Part shown: positions 16,515 to 24,649 of the stretch, piece after piece
Position numbering within the stretch: position 1 is the stretch's first letter
How the letters are laid out: every line of letters begins with the position of its first letter
Source of the DNA: an uncultured Bacteroidales bacterium
Lineage (GTDB): Bacteria > Bacteroidota > Bacteroidia > Bacteroidales > UBA1715
DNA: 44,601 nt
Direction: 5' to 3'
NCBI GenBank assembly: GCA_937892155.1
Contig: CALAUG010000073.1
Location: 1 to 44,601 of the forward strand
The notes under the pieces: generated by a model
What the model was told of the DNA's origin: nothing
The model's database searches: none
What the model saw: the letters and a program-made list of their open reading frames with translations, nothing else
Program-made: the position numbers and the translations under genes

Positions 16515-17003
16515 ATGAGACACGGAAGAAAAATAAACCATTTAGGTAGAACGCATGAACATAGATTAGCTATGTTGTCGAATATGGCTACATCTTTGAT
16601 AATGCATAAAAGAATAAAAACAACTGTTGCGAAAGCAAAAGCTTTACAAAAGTATATAGATCCTATTATTACTCGCTCAAAAGACGACTCAACTCATTCT
16701 CGTCGTATGGTATTCCGCGATTTGCAGAATAAGTATGCTGTAACAGAGTTGTTTAGAGAAGTTTCAACAAAAGTTTCTGATAGACCAGGTGGATACACTC
16801 GAATTATTAAATTGGGTACCCGTAATGGTGACGCTGCAGAAATGTGCTTAATGGAGTTGGTTGATTTCAACGATGTATATAAGAAAGTTGCTGCTGCTCC
16901 TGAAAAGAAGGCTCCTGTACGTAGAAGTAGAAAAAAATCTACAGCTGCGAAAGCTGAAGCTGTTGTAGAAGCAACTGAGGTAAAGGAGGAAAAAGCAGAA
17001 TAG
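16515..17003 (+). CDS. rplQ: 50S ribosomal protein L17 with C-terminal extension
   Basis: L17 lies near the tunnel exit. The core is clear: MRHGRKINHLGRTHEHRLAM, RIKTTVAKAKALQKYIDPII and RPGGYTRIIKLGTRNGDAAEM. The 162 residues exceed the E. coli length of about 127. The extra ~40 residues form an Ala/Lys/Glu-rich, low-complexity tail, which I read as family-typical for this phylum. It is the last gene of the cluster; a terminator follows. Confidence 0.97.
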   Translation: MRHGRKINHLGRTHEHRLAMLSNMATSLIMHKRIKTTVAKAKALQKYIDPIITRSKDDSTHSRRMVFRDLQNKYAVTELFREVSTKVSDRPGGYTRIIKLGTRNGDAAEMCLMELVDFNDVYKKVAAAPEKKAPVRRSRKKSTAAKAEAVVEATEVKEEKAE

Positions 17004-17025
17004 AGTATTCTTGTTTAAAATTTAA

Positions 17026-17078
17026 GTAAAAATAGAAAAGGGGAGGTTCATGTAAATCTTCCCTTTTTCTATTTTTAT
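17026..17078 (+). terminator. Terminator of the ribosomal protein cluster
   Basis: A long hairpin pairs an AAATAGAAAAGGGGAGG arm (about 17029-17046) with a CTTCCCTTTTTCTATTTTT arm (about 17058-17077), which also supplies the T run. It closes the rpsL-rplQ transcript. Confidence 0.85.
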
Positions 17079-17121
17079 GGAATTTTCTATCACCAAATCA
17101 TTTTTACAAAAGAAAAAGGAT

Positions 17122-17129
17122 TATTTTTG
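17122..17129 (+). promoter_or_regulatory. -7 box of the tRNA-Pro promoter
   Basis: TATTTTTG fits TAnnTTTG and ends 8 bases before the first tRNA base, the right distance for a short-leader tRNA transcript. The -33 region (about 17098-17105, CATTTTTA) has no exact TTTG. Confidence 0.55.
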
Positions 17130-17137
17130 CATCGTTT

Positions 17138-17213
17138 CGGGGTTTAGCGCAGTTGGTAGCGTGCTACGTTCGGGACGTAGAGGTCGCCCGTTCAAGTCGG
17201 GTAACCCCGACCA
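17138..17213 (+). tRNA. tRNA-Pro, anticodon CGG
   Basis: The 76-base gene folds as a full cloverleaf. The acceptor arm CGGGGTT (17138-17144) pairs with AACCCCG (17203-17209), followed by A and an encoded CCA. The anticodon arm CTACG/CGTAG holds the loop TTCGGGA, giving anticodon CGG for CCG proline codons. The T arm contains GTTCAAGTC. The encoded CCA is useful evidence, since not all bacterial tRNA genes have it. It stands alone between the ribosomal cluster and mfd. Confidence 0.96.
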
Positions 17214-17241
17214 ATCCTCACGATTATCGTGGGGATTTTTT
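17214..17241 (+). terminator. Terminator of tRNA-Pro
   Basis: Directly after the CCA, ATCCTCACGA (17214-17223) pairs with TCGTGGGGAT (17227-17236) with one G-T pair and a 3-base loop, followed by six T. The T run overlaps the mfd stop codon on the other strand, so the two converging units are packed tightly. Confidence 0.9.
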
Positions 17242-20200
17242 ATGATTTTATAGCTAATAATATATTAATAGCGTCTTGAACACTTGGTATATCCTTAAAA
17301 GATAGCATTAACTTGCCTTGATGTTCTTTTAAAGAGCAGATTCGTGGATTTTGTTGCACAAAATTCAGAACTTGTGTGAATGTTGAAGATTGATAGTAGA
17401 GGGAGTTTGAATTAGAAACAAAATAATTAATCATCATTTTGTTTTTCAAAGTAATCTTTTCTATTCCTAAATCAATGGCTTTCCATCTCAATCTAACAAT
17501 ATTCATTAAATCTAAACTTTCAGAAGGTATTTCGCCAAATCTGTCAACAAGTTGCTGCTCAAAAGTCTGAAGTCCAGACTCGTCAGATATACTATCTAGT
17601 TCTCTATATAATTTGACGCGTTCTTTTGTGTTTTCAATATAATCAGTTGAGAATAAAATTCCCATATCGGTGTCTATATGACAATCGGCAATGAATTGCA
17701 TGGAGTCGATTTTATCTAGAGCATTCTGTTTGTCTTCGTCAGAACCGGTAAACAAATCTTTAAATTCGTTTTCTTTTAATTCTAAAATGGCTTCGTCAAG
17801 AATTTTTTGATACGTCTCATATCCGATATCAGTGATGAATCCGCTTTGTTCCGCACCAAGCATATTTCCTGCTCCACGAATATCCAGATCTTGCATAGCA
17901 ATGTTGAATCCACTACCAAGTCCTGAGAAATCCTCTAATGCTTGTAATCTTCGGCGAGATTCTTCTGGTAGAGAATGAAGAGGAGGAGCAATAAGATAGC
18001 AATATGCTTTTTTATTTGAGCGTCCGACACGACCACGAAGTTGGTGTAAATCGCTTAAACCAAAATGATGTGCATCGTATACAATCATTGTATTTGCATT
18101 TGGAATGTCAAGTCCAGATTCAACGATGGTTGTTGCAATTAACACATCATACTCGTGATTGATGAAATCAAGCATGATTCCTTCCAGTTTCTGACCATCC
18201 ATTTGTCCATGCCCAACGATTGTTTTGACTTTCGGGCAAATTTCGTTAATCTTTTTCTCAATGTCGTAGATGCTTGCTATTCTGTTATTAATAATGAATA
18301 CCTGACCTCCACGTTCCACTTCGTACATTATTGCTTCTTTAATAATGTCATCGTTGTAGGTATGTATTTCCGTGATAATTGGGTGTCTATTCGGTGGTGG
18401 TGTGTTAATTATCGCTAAATCACGCGCGCCTAATAGAGAAAATTGTAACGTTCTTGGAATGGGCGTCGCGGTAAGCGTAAGTGTGTCTACATTTACTTTG
18501 AGTTGTTTCAGTTTTTCCTTGATGCTCACTCCAAATTTTTGTTCTTCGTCAATTATGAGTAATCCAAGATCTTTGAATTTTACGTCTTTCCCGACTAATC
18601 GATGAGTACCAATTATGATGTCGGTTTTTCCTGCAGCTAAATTTTCTATAGATTCTTTTTGTTGTTTAGCAGATCTTAGTCTGCAAATGAAATCGACATT
18701 ACAGGGAAAGTTTTTGAGTCGTGACGAAAATGTTTTGTAATGTTGGAGAGCCAAAATCGTTGTCGGAACTAAAACTGCAACTTGTTTACCATCGGTGACA
18801 GCTTTGAATGCTGCTCTTATGGCTATTTCTGTCTTTCCAAAACCTACATCGCCGCAAACAAGCATATCCATAGGATATGGAGCTTCCATGGCAGCTTTTA
18901 CTTTTTCAGTGGCACTTGCTTGGTCTGGAGTATCTTCGTAAAAGAATGATGCTTCTAATTCGTTTTGCAGGTATGAATCTGGGGAATATTGAAATCCTTC
19001 CTGACTCTTTCTTTCTGCGTATAGAGCTATTAATTCTTTAGCAATGTCCTTTACTTTCTTCTTGGTCTTTTGCTTTGTGTTTTGCCAAACCGAGGAACCA
19101 AGTTTATGTAATGTTGGCACAACACCGTCTTTCCCTTTATATTTTGATATTTTGTGCAGACCGTTTATGTTTACATATACCAGGTCGTTGTCGCGATAAA
19201 CAAGTTTTACGGCTTCTTGCACGTTGCCATTATTCTCTATGCGTTCGAGACCGGCAAATTTTCCTATACCGAAGTCAATGTGAACTACAAAGTCACCAGG
19301 ATTCAGTTCTTTTAAATCTTGAATTGAGAGACTTTCGGATGAAATGATTCGTTTCTGTCTTGCCCGTGTATGGTATCGGTCAAAAATTTCGTGATCTGTA
19401 AAACAGCATATTTGCAAATCATCATCAATAAATCCTTTTGCCAGGGATGTAATGATAGGTGTCAGTTTTACGAGTGGATTGATTTCGTTGAAGATGTCCT
19501 GAATCCTTTCGTATTGTTGTTGTGTTTGACTAATAAAAAAATTGGAATATCCGTTCCCTTGTTTCTCTATTAATTGTTGTCCGAACAAATCAAATTTTTT
19601 ATTGATTTTAGGATGTGGAGCTGTATGTAATTCGTATTCTATTGAATTCTCAAATGAAGACGATGTGAATAATTCACAGGTACGGTTTGCTTTAGTGAAT
19701 TCAAGCAATTTTTCGTTAGGTAACAAAACAGTTTTGAGCATATCTAATTTCTCTGTGTCTGTTTTGTATGCTTTTTCAGCCTGTTGTTTTATCGTCTCCA
19801 TTCTTCCGCATATTTCTGTAGTGCTTTTACAGAAAATAATAGGTTTGTTGAGATATTCGTATATTGGAATGTAAGTTTGTTGTGACTTGGTATTATGAAC
19901 ATCGGGAATGATGTTGATTTCATTGATGTTTTCTACCGATAATTGTGTATCAACATTAAAAGTCCTGATACTTTCAATTTCATCCCCGAAAAAGTCTATG
20001 CGATATGGCAAATCGTTGGAAAAACTGAAAATATCCACAATGCTGCCTCGTACGGAGAATTGTCCAGGTATTGTAACAAAATCAACCCGTTCAAATCCGA
20101 ATTCGTATAAAATGTCATTCAGAAATTGAGAATCAATTTGTTCGCCTTTGTGCAACACTTGTATCTTGGTCTGGAAATCCTTCTTGGAAATTACTTGTTC

Positions 20201-20590
20201 AATGATTGCTTCTGGATAGGTTACAACAATGAACGGATTTTTGGCATTGGATAATTTTTCCAGTGTCTCCGTCCTCAGAAGCATATTGGATTTGTCGGTT
20301 TGTTCGTATTGAATAGAACGTTTATACGACGATGGAAACAATAGCGAATATCTTGCCCCCAAAATACTGGTTAAATCATCTATAGCGTCAGATGCTTCGT
20401 CTGCGTCAGGTAGAATGAGCAGCAGGTTTTGTTTGAGAACGTTAAAAATGTGCGCAACAAAAAAGTATGGCTCGGAGCCGTTGCATCCTTTGAGCAATCC
20501 TTTATATTCGGGATTGGACTCTATGTCCTTGCACAGTTTTCGAAGAACCGGATGTTTTGTAAATAATAGCGAAAATTCCGAAATATTCAC
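17240..20590 (-). CDS. mfd: Transcription-repair coupling factor Mfd
   Basis: Mfd removes RNA polymerase stalled at DNA damage and recruits UvrA. The 1116-residue protein has a UvrB-like N-terminal module (about 1-350). The polymerase-interacting domain with LKELNPGDFVVHIDFGIGKF lies at about 425-490. The RecG-like translocase carries GDVGFGKTE (Walker A, 580-588), DEEQ (681-684) and LTATPIPRTLQ. QLRGRVGRSNKKAYCYL marks motif VI. It starts with GTG (20588-20590), two bases after the stop of the upstream membrane-protein gene; no ATG lies nearby in frame, and the family N-terminus fits. The two genes are very likely coupled. Confidence 0.97.
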   Translation of the reverse strand: MNISEFSLLFTKHPVLRKLCKDIESNPEYKGLLKGCNGSEPYFFVAHIFNVLKQNLLLILPDADEASDAIDDLTSILGARYSLLFPSSYKRSIQYEQTDKSNMLLRTETLEKLSNAKNPFIVVTYPEAIIEQVISKKDFQTKIQVLHKGEQIDSQFLNDILYEFGFERVDFVTIPGQFSVRGSIVDIFSFSNDLPYRIDFFGDEIESIRTFNVDTQLSVENINEINIIPDVHNTKSQQTYIPIYEYLNKPIIFCKSTTEICGRMETIKQQAEKAYKTDTEKLDMLKTVLLPNEKLLEFTKANRTCELFTSSSFENSIEYELHTAPHPKINKKFDLFGQQLIEKQGNGYSNFFISQTQQQYERIQDIFNEINPLVKLTPIITSLAKGFIDDDLQICCFTDHEIFDRYHTRARQKRIISSESLSIQDLKELNPGDFVVHIDFGIGKFAGLERIENNGNVQEAVKLVYRDNDLVYVNINGLHKISKYKGKDGVVPTLHKLGSSVWQNTKQKTKKKVKDIAKELIALYAERKSQEGFQYSPDSYLQNELEASFFYEDTPDQASATEKVKAAMEAPYPMDMLVCGDVGFGKTEIAIRAAFKAVTDGKQVAVLVPTTILALQHYKTFSSRLKNFPCNVDFICRLRSAKQQKESIENLAAGKTDIIIGTHRLVGKDVKFKDLGLLIIDEEQKFGVSIKEKLKQLKVNVDTLTLTATPIPRTLQFSLLGARDLAIINTPPPNRHPIITEIHTYNDDIIKEAIMYEVERGGQVFIINNRIASIYDIEKKINEICPKVKTIVGHGQMDGQKLEGIMLDFINHEYDVLIATTIVESGLDIPNANTMIVYDAHHFGLSDLHQLRGRVGRSNKKAYCYLIAPPLHSLPEESRRRLQALEDFSGLGSGFNIAMQDLDIRGAGNMLGAEQSGFITDIGYETYQKILDEAILELKENEFKDLFTGSDEDKQNALDKIDSMQFIADCHIDTDMGILFSTDYIENTKERVKLYRELDSISDESGLQTFEQQLVDRFGEIPSESLDLMNIVRLRWKAIDLGIEKITLKNKMMINYFVSNSNSLYYQSSTFTQVLNFVQQNPRICSLKEHQGKLMLSFKDIPSVQDAINILLAIKS

Positions 20591-20592
20591 GG

Positions 20593-21114
20593 TTACAAGT
20601 AATTTTCAGCTTCTTTTTTTAGTAGAGATAATGCTACGTCTATGCAATTGTTCTTTTGAGAAATGTATCCTTTTAGTATTGCTTCGCTCAATGCTGTGGC
20701 AGGGGCAACTGCTGCAACTTTTTCGGATTCTTCATTGATGATGCGCACTAAATCATCTTTTGCAAGTTTTACTGCATTCCAAGATGGTTGTGTCACATAG
20801 ATTTGTTGCGACAAATTATGCTCAAACTCTGCACGTATTGTGACTAATAAGTCATGGTGAAGTTGTCCGGCGGTCATTTGAGGTGTTTGAACGCGGAGCA
20901 AAAGAGAATCAGGTTTGATGCGTTCTAGAAGTAATACCAGACGTTCGTATGCCTGAATACGGAGTGGAACCGAGACTTTTGCATTTTCAATTTTCTGGTT
21001 TGCTTCTTGTTTTTTTTCTTCTCTTTTGAAAAATGATTTAATGATGTAAAATGCTGTTAAAAAGACTATTACAGCAGGTATCGTTATTTCTATAATTCGT
21101 AATACTGTTTCCAT
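20593..21114 (-). CDS. Small membrane-anchored protein upstream of mfd (DUF7935-like)
   Basis: A 173-residue protein with one N-terminal transmembrane helix (about residues 8-28, IEITIPAVIVFLTAFYIIKS). A charged KREEKKQEANQK linker follows, then a soluble helical domain containing RIQAYERLVLLLERIKP and EFEHNLSQQIYVT. I recognise it as a conserved Bacteroidota protein of unknown role and believe it belongs to the family now called DUF7935; that name is from memory. Its stop is 2 bases before the mfd GTG. No enzymatic motif is visible. Confidence 0.8.
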   Translation of the reverse strand: METVLRIIEITIPAVIVFLTAFYIIKSFFKREEKKQEANQKIENAKVSVPLRIQAYERLVLLLERIKPDSLLLRVQTPQMTAGQLHHDLLVTIRAEFEHNLSQQIYVTQPSWNAVKLAKDDLVRIINEESEKVAAVAPATALSEAILKGYISQKNNCIDVALSLLKKEAENYL

Positions 21115-21133
21115 ATGTAGTCATTCATTTCGG

Positions 21134-21182
21134 CAAAGTTAACGAAAAAAGCAAAGATTAACGGGCTAATTTATTACTTTTG
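21134..21182. promoter_or_regulatory. Divergent promoter region
   Basis: Two -7-type boxes face away from each other. On the minus strand TAACTTTG (complement of 21134-21141) lies 20 bases from the start of the membrane-protein/mfd unit. On the plus strand TACTTTTG (21175-21182) lies 14 bases before the DUF2147 gene. Neither has an exact TTTG at -33. Confidence 0.5.
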
Positions 21183-21196
21183 CAAAAACTTTTGGT

Positions 21197-21625
21197 ATGA
21201 AACGATTACTGATTACATTGTTTGTCTCGTTGTTCTGCGGAGTTTTATATGCACAAAACGAGATAGGAATTTGGGAAACATACGATAACAAGCGTGATAA
21301 ACCGATGTCGCACGTTCAAATTTATCAACAGAACGGAAAACTATATGGTAAGGTTGTAAAAGTTTTGGACGAGAGTTATAAAACTTGTACGCGTTGTTCT
21401 GGAGAGAATAAGAATAAACCAGTAGTGGGCTTGATGGTAATCCGTGGGTTGGAAAAGAAAGGAAGTAAATGGGAGAAGGACGATGGCATTTTAGACCCAG
21501 TAAGTGGGCTTATTATTGATGGCCAGTTGTGGATGGATGGCTCCGATAAACTGAAAGTGAAGGGTACCTGGGGTTTTATTTCAGATACGCAGACGTGGAA
21601 ACGGGTTGTTGATAATAAGAAGTAA
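21197..21625 (+). CDS. Exported DUF2147 family protein
   Basis: The 142-residue protein has a signal peptide (MKRLLITLFVSLFCGVLYAQ, cleavage likely after YA-Q). The mature part resembles the DUF2147 family: IGIWETYD at the start, the Cys pair in KTCTRCSGENKNKP, GLMVIRGLEKKG, DDGILDPVSG and a C-terminal LKVKGTWGFISDTQTWKRV. The family is exported, small and of unknown function. A promoter box sits just upstream. The next small gene has its own promoter box, so this may be monocistronic. Confidence 0.85.
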   Translation: MKRLLITLFVSLFCGVLYAQNEIGIWETYDNKRDKPMSHVQIYQQNGKLYGKVVKVLDESYKTCTRCSGENKNKPVVGLMVIRGLEKKGSKWEKDDGILDPVSGLIIDGQLWMDGSDKLKVKGTWGFISDTQTWKRVVDNKK

Positions 21626-21654
21626 GCTTTGCTTGTTTTGATCACAAAAAGGGT

Positions 21655-21662
21655 TACATTTG
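21655..21662 (+). promoter_or_regulatory. -7 box of the 88-residue gene
   Basis: TACATTTG fits TAnnTTTG and lies 21 bases before the ATG at 21684. TTTG copies at 21637 and 21628 give spacings of 14 and 23, neither ideal. Confidence 0.5.
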
Positions 21663-21683
21663 TAGAAATTAAATTTAAATGAT

Positions 21684-21950
21684 ATGGCAAATAAGAGAGA
21701 CTTTAAGAAAGATGTAGATTGTGTTTTTTTCACAGTGTTGGAAGAATGCGCATTTACTGGTGATTTTTTCCCAGAAAAGAAAGAATTGTCTGAAAAATTG
21801 ATGGATGAAGCGATAGAGTTGTACAATGATACCCGTTTCGCCTATAAAATGGATGATAAAATGACATTCAAAGCCTTTTATAATGGCTTGATAACAAATT
21901 ATGTCGCTAAGATGAGCGATATTTTGTCAAAATTGAATGAAACTAAATAA
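21684..21950 (+). CDS. Small helical protein of unknown function
   Basis: The 88-residue product (MANKRDFKKDVDCVFFTVLE at the start) is charged and probably all helical, with no signal peptide, membrane helix or metal-binding pattern. I have a sense that similar short proteins occur widely in Bacteroidales but know no function. A promoter box upstream and a terminator downstream support a real one-gene unit. Confidence 0.75.
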   Translation: MANKRDFKKDVDCVFFTVLEECAFTGDFFPEKKELSEKLMDEAIELYNDTRFAYKMDDKMTFKAFYNGLITNYVAKMSDILSKLNETK

Positions 21951-21993
21951 TTGCGAATAAAAAAGTTTTAGACTTTTATTATTCTATTGAAAA

Positions 21994-22031
21994 ACAAAAA
22001 AGTCCGAAGGTTTCCCTCCGGACTTTTTTAT
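21994..22031. terminator. Bidirectional terminator between convergent genes
   Basis: AAAAAGTCCGAAGG pairs with CCTCCGGACTTTTTT around a TTTC loop with one mismatch. It has T runs on both strands, serving the 88-residue gene and the GH94 gene that converge here. Confidence 0.9.
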
Positions 22032-22050
22032 TAAGTAAGCAAGGCTGAAA

Positions 22051-24486
22051 TTATCCCATGACAACTTCAACCTTGTTTGTAGTTCCTTTAGCTTGCATTG
22101 GAACAACAATACCGTTAACTTCTTTACCATTAACAATAAGTTGTTTAACACCTTTGCTTACGTGGTTTGGATTCTTAACCGTAATTTCGTAAGTAGCACC
22201 ACGGAATTGACGTGTCATTGAGAAACCATCCCATGCAGTTGGAATACAAGGATTTAAAGACAAACCATCATAATCAGGTTTCAAACCTAAAATGTATTGA
22301 ATGATTGCGTAGAAGTTCCAAGCAGCAGTACCAGACAACCAAGAGTTCTTTGCTTCACCTGGACGATAAGCATCTTTACCTGCAATCATTTGGCAATATA
22401 CGTATGGTTCAACTTTGTGAAGATCTGAAATGTCTTCCAAGAAACTTGGAGCAATTTTCGTGTAGTATTCATATGCACGATCACCGCGGCCAATCATGGT
22501 TTCACCAATCATAACCCAAGGGTTGTTGTGGCAGAAAATACCTGCGTTTTCTTTGTAACCAGCTGGATATGTTGAAATTTCACCATATTCAATGTAGTAT
22601 TTAGTGAATGCTGGGTTGTTCAATACAATACCGTATTTGCAATCCAAACGTTCTTTAACAGAGTTTAGTGCTTTTTCACAAAGGCCTTCTTCTTTACCGA
22701 TTTCTGCCATTGTACACCAACCTTGTGATTCGATGAAAATCTTAGCTTCTTCGTTTTCGTTGGAACCAACTTTGCGACCGAAATAATCGTATGCACGTAA
22801 GTACCATTCACCATCCCAACCGTCTTTCTTAACGGCTTCAATCATGTTGTCAACGTGTTTTTGAGCTTCGGCAGCTTCGTCGTTTTTGCCGATTTGTTTA
22901 CAAAGTTTAACGAATTCTTTACCATAGATTACGAACAAACCAGCAATCATTAATGATTCTGCAGTTCTACCTTTTTTGTTTCCTGTTGTTTGGAATGATT
23001 CATTAGGATCATTTGAGAAACAGTTCAAGTTCAAACAGTCGTTCCAGTCAGCACGGCCAATCAATGGCAAGTTGTGAGGACCAAGATTGTTTACAACGTG
23101 GTAGAATGAAATCTTTAAGTGTTCGAAATGAGTTTTTGCTTTTGATTCATCGTTATCGAAAGGAACCATTTCGTCAAGAATAGAGAAATCACCAGTTTCT
23201 TTGATGTATTCTGTAGTAGAAAGAATCAACCAAAGTGGGTCGTCGTTGAAATCACCACCGATAGCAGAGTTACCTTTTTTAGTTAAAGGTTGATATTGGT
23301 GGTAGCAAGAACCATCTTCGAACTGCGTTGCTGCAATGTCGAGGATTCTTTCACGAGCACGGGCTGGAATTTGGTGAACGAAACCAATCAAGTCTTGGTT
23401 AGAATCACGGAAGCCCATACCACGACCAATACCTGATTCGAAGAATGATGCCGAACGTGACATGTTGAATGTAATCATACATTGATATTGGTTCCAAATG
23501 TTAACCATTCTGTCAAGACGTTCGTCGTTTGATTTGATAGTGATTTTGCCAAGCAAGTTGTCCCAATATGAACGAAGTTCGTTGAAAGCAGCCTGAACTT
23601 TTTCAACTGTGTCATATTTTGCAATCATTGCTTTTGCTGGTTTCTTGTTGATTACAAGTTTGCTTTCCCATTTTTCTTCTGGAGCAACTTCAACATAACC
23701 AAGCATAAATATGAAATCTTTGCTTTCACCTGGTTGTAATTCAACTTCGATATAGTGAGAAGCGATTGGCGACCATCCGTGAGCTTCGGTATTCCTTGGT
23801 TTGCCTTCGAAAACAGCGTCTGGACGATCAAAACCGTTGTACAAACCGATGAATGATTCACGGTCGGTATCGTATCCTTGGATAGGAGTGTTTACAGAAT
23901 AGAATGCGTAGTGGTTACGACGTTCTTTGAATTCAGTTTTGTGGTAAATTACAGAACCTTCGATTTCAACTTCGCCGGTAGAGAAGTTACGTTGGAAATT
24001 TTCCATATCGTCCGAAGCATTCCACAAACACCATTCAATAAATGAGAAGAATTTTAATTTTTTTGTTTCTTTTGAATCGTTTTTCAAAGAAACTTTCAAA
24101 ATCTCACCCCAAAAACCTAGTGGAACGAATTGAAGAACTTCTGCTTCAACACCGTTTTTAGCACCAATGATTTTTGTGTAACTCATACCATGATGACATT
24201 CGTATTTGTCAAGAGTTGTTTTGCAAGGTTTCCAACCTGGGTTCCAAACTGTATCGCCATCTTTGATGTAGAAATATTTTCCACCATCGTCGGTAGGAAC
24301 ATTATTGTAACGGTAACGGGTCAAACGACGGAATTTTGCGTCTTTGTAGAACGTGTAACCGCCACCAGTGTTAGATACTAAAGAAAAGAAATCCTCATTA
24401 CCAAGGTAGTTAATCCATGGGTAAGGAGTTTTTGGATTTGTAATGACGTACTCTCTATTTGCGTCATCAAAGAAACCGTATTTCAT
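22051..24486 (-). CDS. Cellobiose phosphorylase-like enzyme (GH94)
   Basis: GH94 phosphorylases split beta-linked glucosides with phosphate, giving a sugar 1-phosphate without using ATP. The 811-residue length equals that of known cellobiose phosphorylases. Matching landmarks are MKYGFFDDANREYVITNPKT (start), GRGMGFRDSNQD (354-365), ILDIAATQFEDGS (381-393), YHQYQPLTKKGN and GRADWNDCLNLNCF (477-490). The last contains the general-acid aspartate region (Asp480/Asp483). No signal peptide is present, so it is cytoplasmic. Cellobiose is the best guess for substrate, but chitobiose or other disaccharides cannot be excluded from sequence. No sugar transporter lies next to it; glyS is divergent. Confidence 0.9.
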   Translation of the reverse strand: MKYGFFDDANREYVITNPKTPYPWINYLGNEDFFSLVSNTGGGYTFYKDAKFRRLTRYRYNNVPTDDGGKYFYIKDGDTVWNPGWKPCKTTLDKYECHHGMSYTKIIGAKNGVEAEVLQFVPLGFWGEILKVSLKNDSKETKKLKFFSFIEWCLWNASDDMENFQRNFSTGEVEIEGSVIYHKTEFKERRNHYAFYSVNTPIQGYDTDRESFIGLYNGFDRPDAVFEGKPRNTEAHGWSPIASHYIEVELQPGESKDFIFMLGYVEVAPEEKWESKLVINKKPAKAMIAKYDTVEKVQAAFNELRSYWDNLLGKITIKSNDERLDRMVNIWNQYQCMITFNMSRSASFFESGIGRGMGFRDSNQDLIGFVHQIPARARERILDIAATQFEDGSCYHQYQPLTKKGNSAIGGDFNDDPLWLILSTTEYIKETGDFSILDEMVPFDNDESKAKTHFEHLKISFYHVVNNLGPHNLPLIGRADWNDCLNLNCFSNDPNESFQTTGNKKGRTAESLMIAGLFVIYGKEFVKLCKQIGKNDEAAEAQKHVDNMIEAVKKDGWDGEWYLRAYDYFGRKVGSNENEEAKIFIESQGWCTMAEIGKEEGLCEKALNSVKERLDCKYGIVLNNPAFTKYYIEYGEISTYPAGYKENAGIFCHNNPWVMIGETMIGRGDRAYEYYTKIAPSFLEDISDLHKVEPYVYCQMIAGKDAYRPGEAKNSWLSGTAAWNFYAIIQYILGLKPDYDGLSLNPCIPTAWDGFSMTRQFRGATYEITVKNPNHVSKGVKQLIVNGKEVNGIVVPMQAKGTTNKVEVVMG

Positions 24487-24524
24487 AGTTAATTGTTAAG
24501 ATTAAACATTCAATTTTTAACGGC

Positions 24525-24532
24525 GAAAGATA
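24525..24532 (-). promoter_or_regulatory. Possible -7 box of the GH94 gene
   Basis: On the minus strand this reads TATCTTTC, one base off TAnnTTTG, about 38 bases before the GH94 start codon. There is no clear -33 partner. Confidence 0.35.
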
Positions 24533-24587
24533 GTTATAATTTCTGAATTTCATTTCTGTTTGATTTTTAAAAATAAGAATAAAAATA

Positions 24588-24621
24588 CTTGTCGCTCATT
24601 TCCAATAAATTTCTACCTTTG
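24588..24621 (+). promoter_or_regulatory. glyS promoter
   Basis: TACCTTTG at 24614-24621 is a full -7 match; CTTG at 24588-24591 may serve as -33 with a 22-bp gap. The glyS ATG is 28 bases further on. Confidence 0.6.
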
Positions 24622-24649
24622 CACGCGAATATTTTAACGTATAGACGAA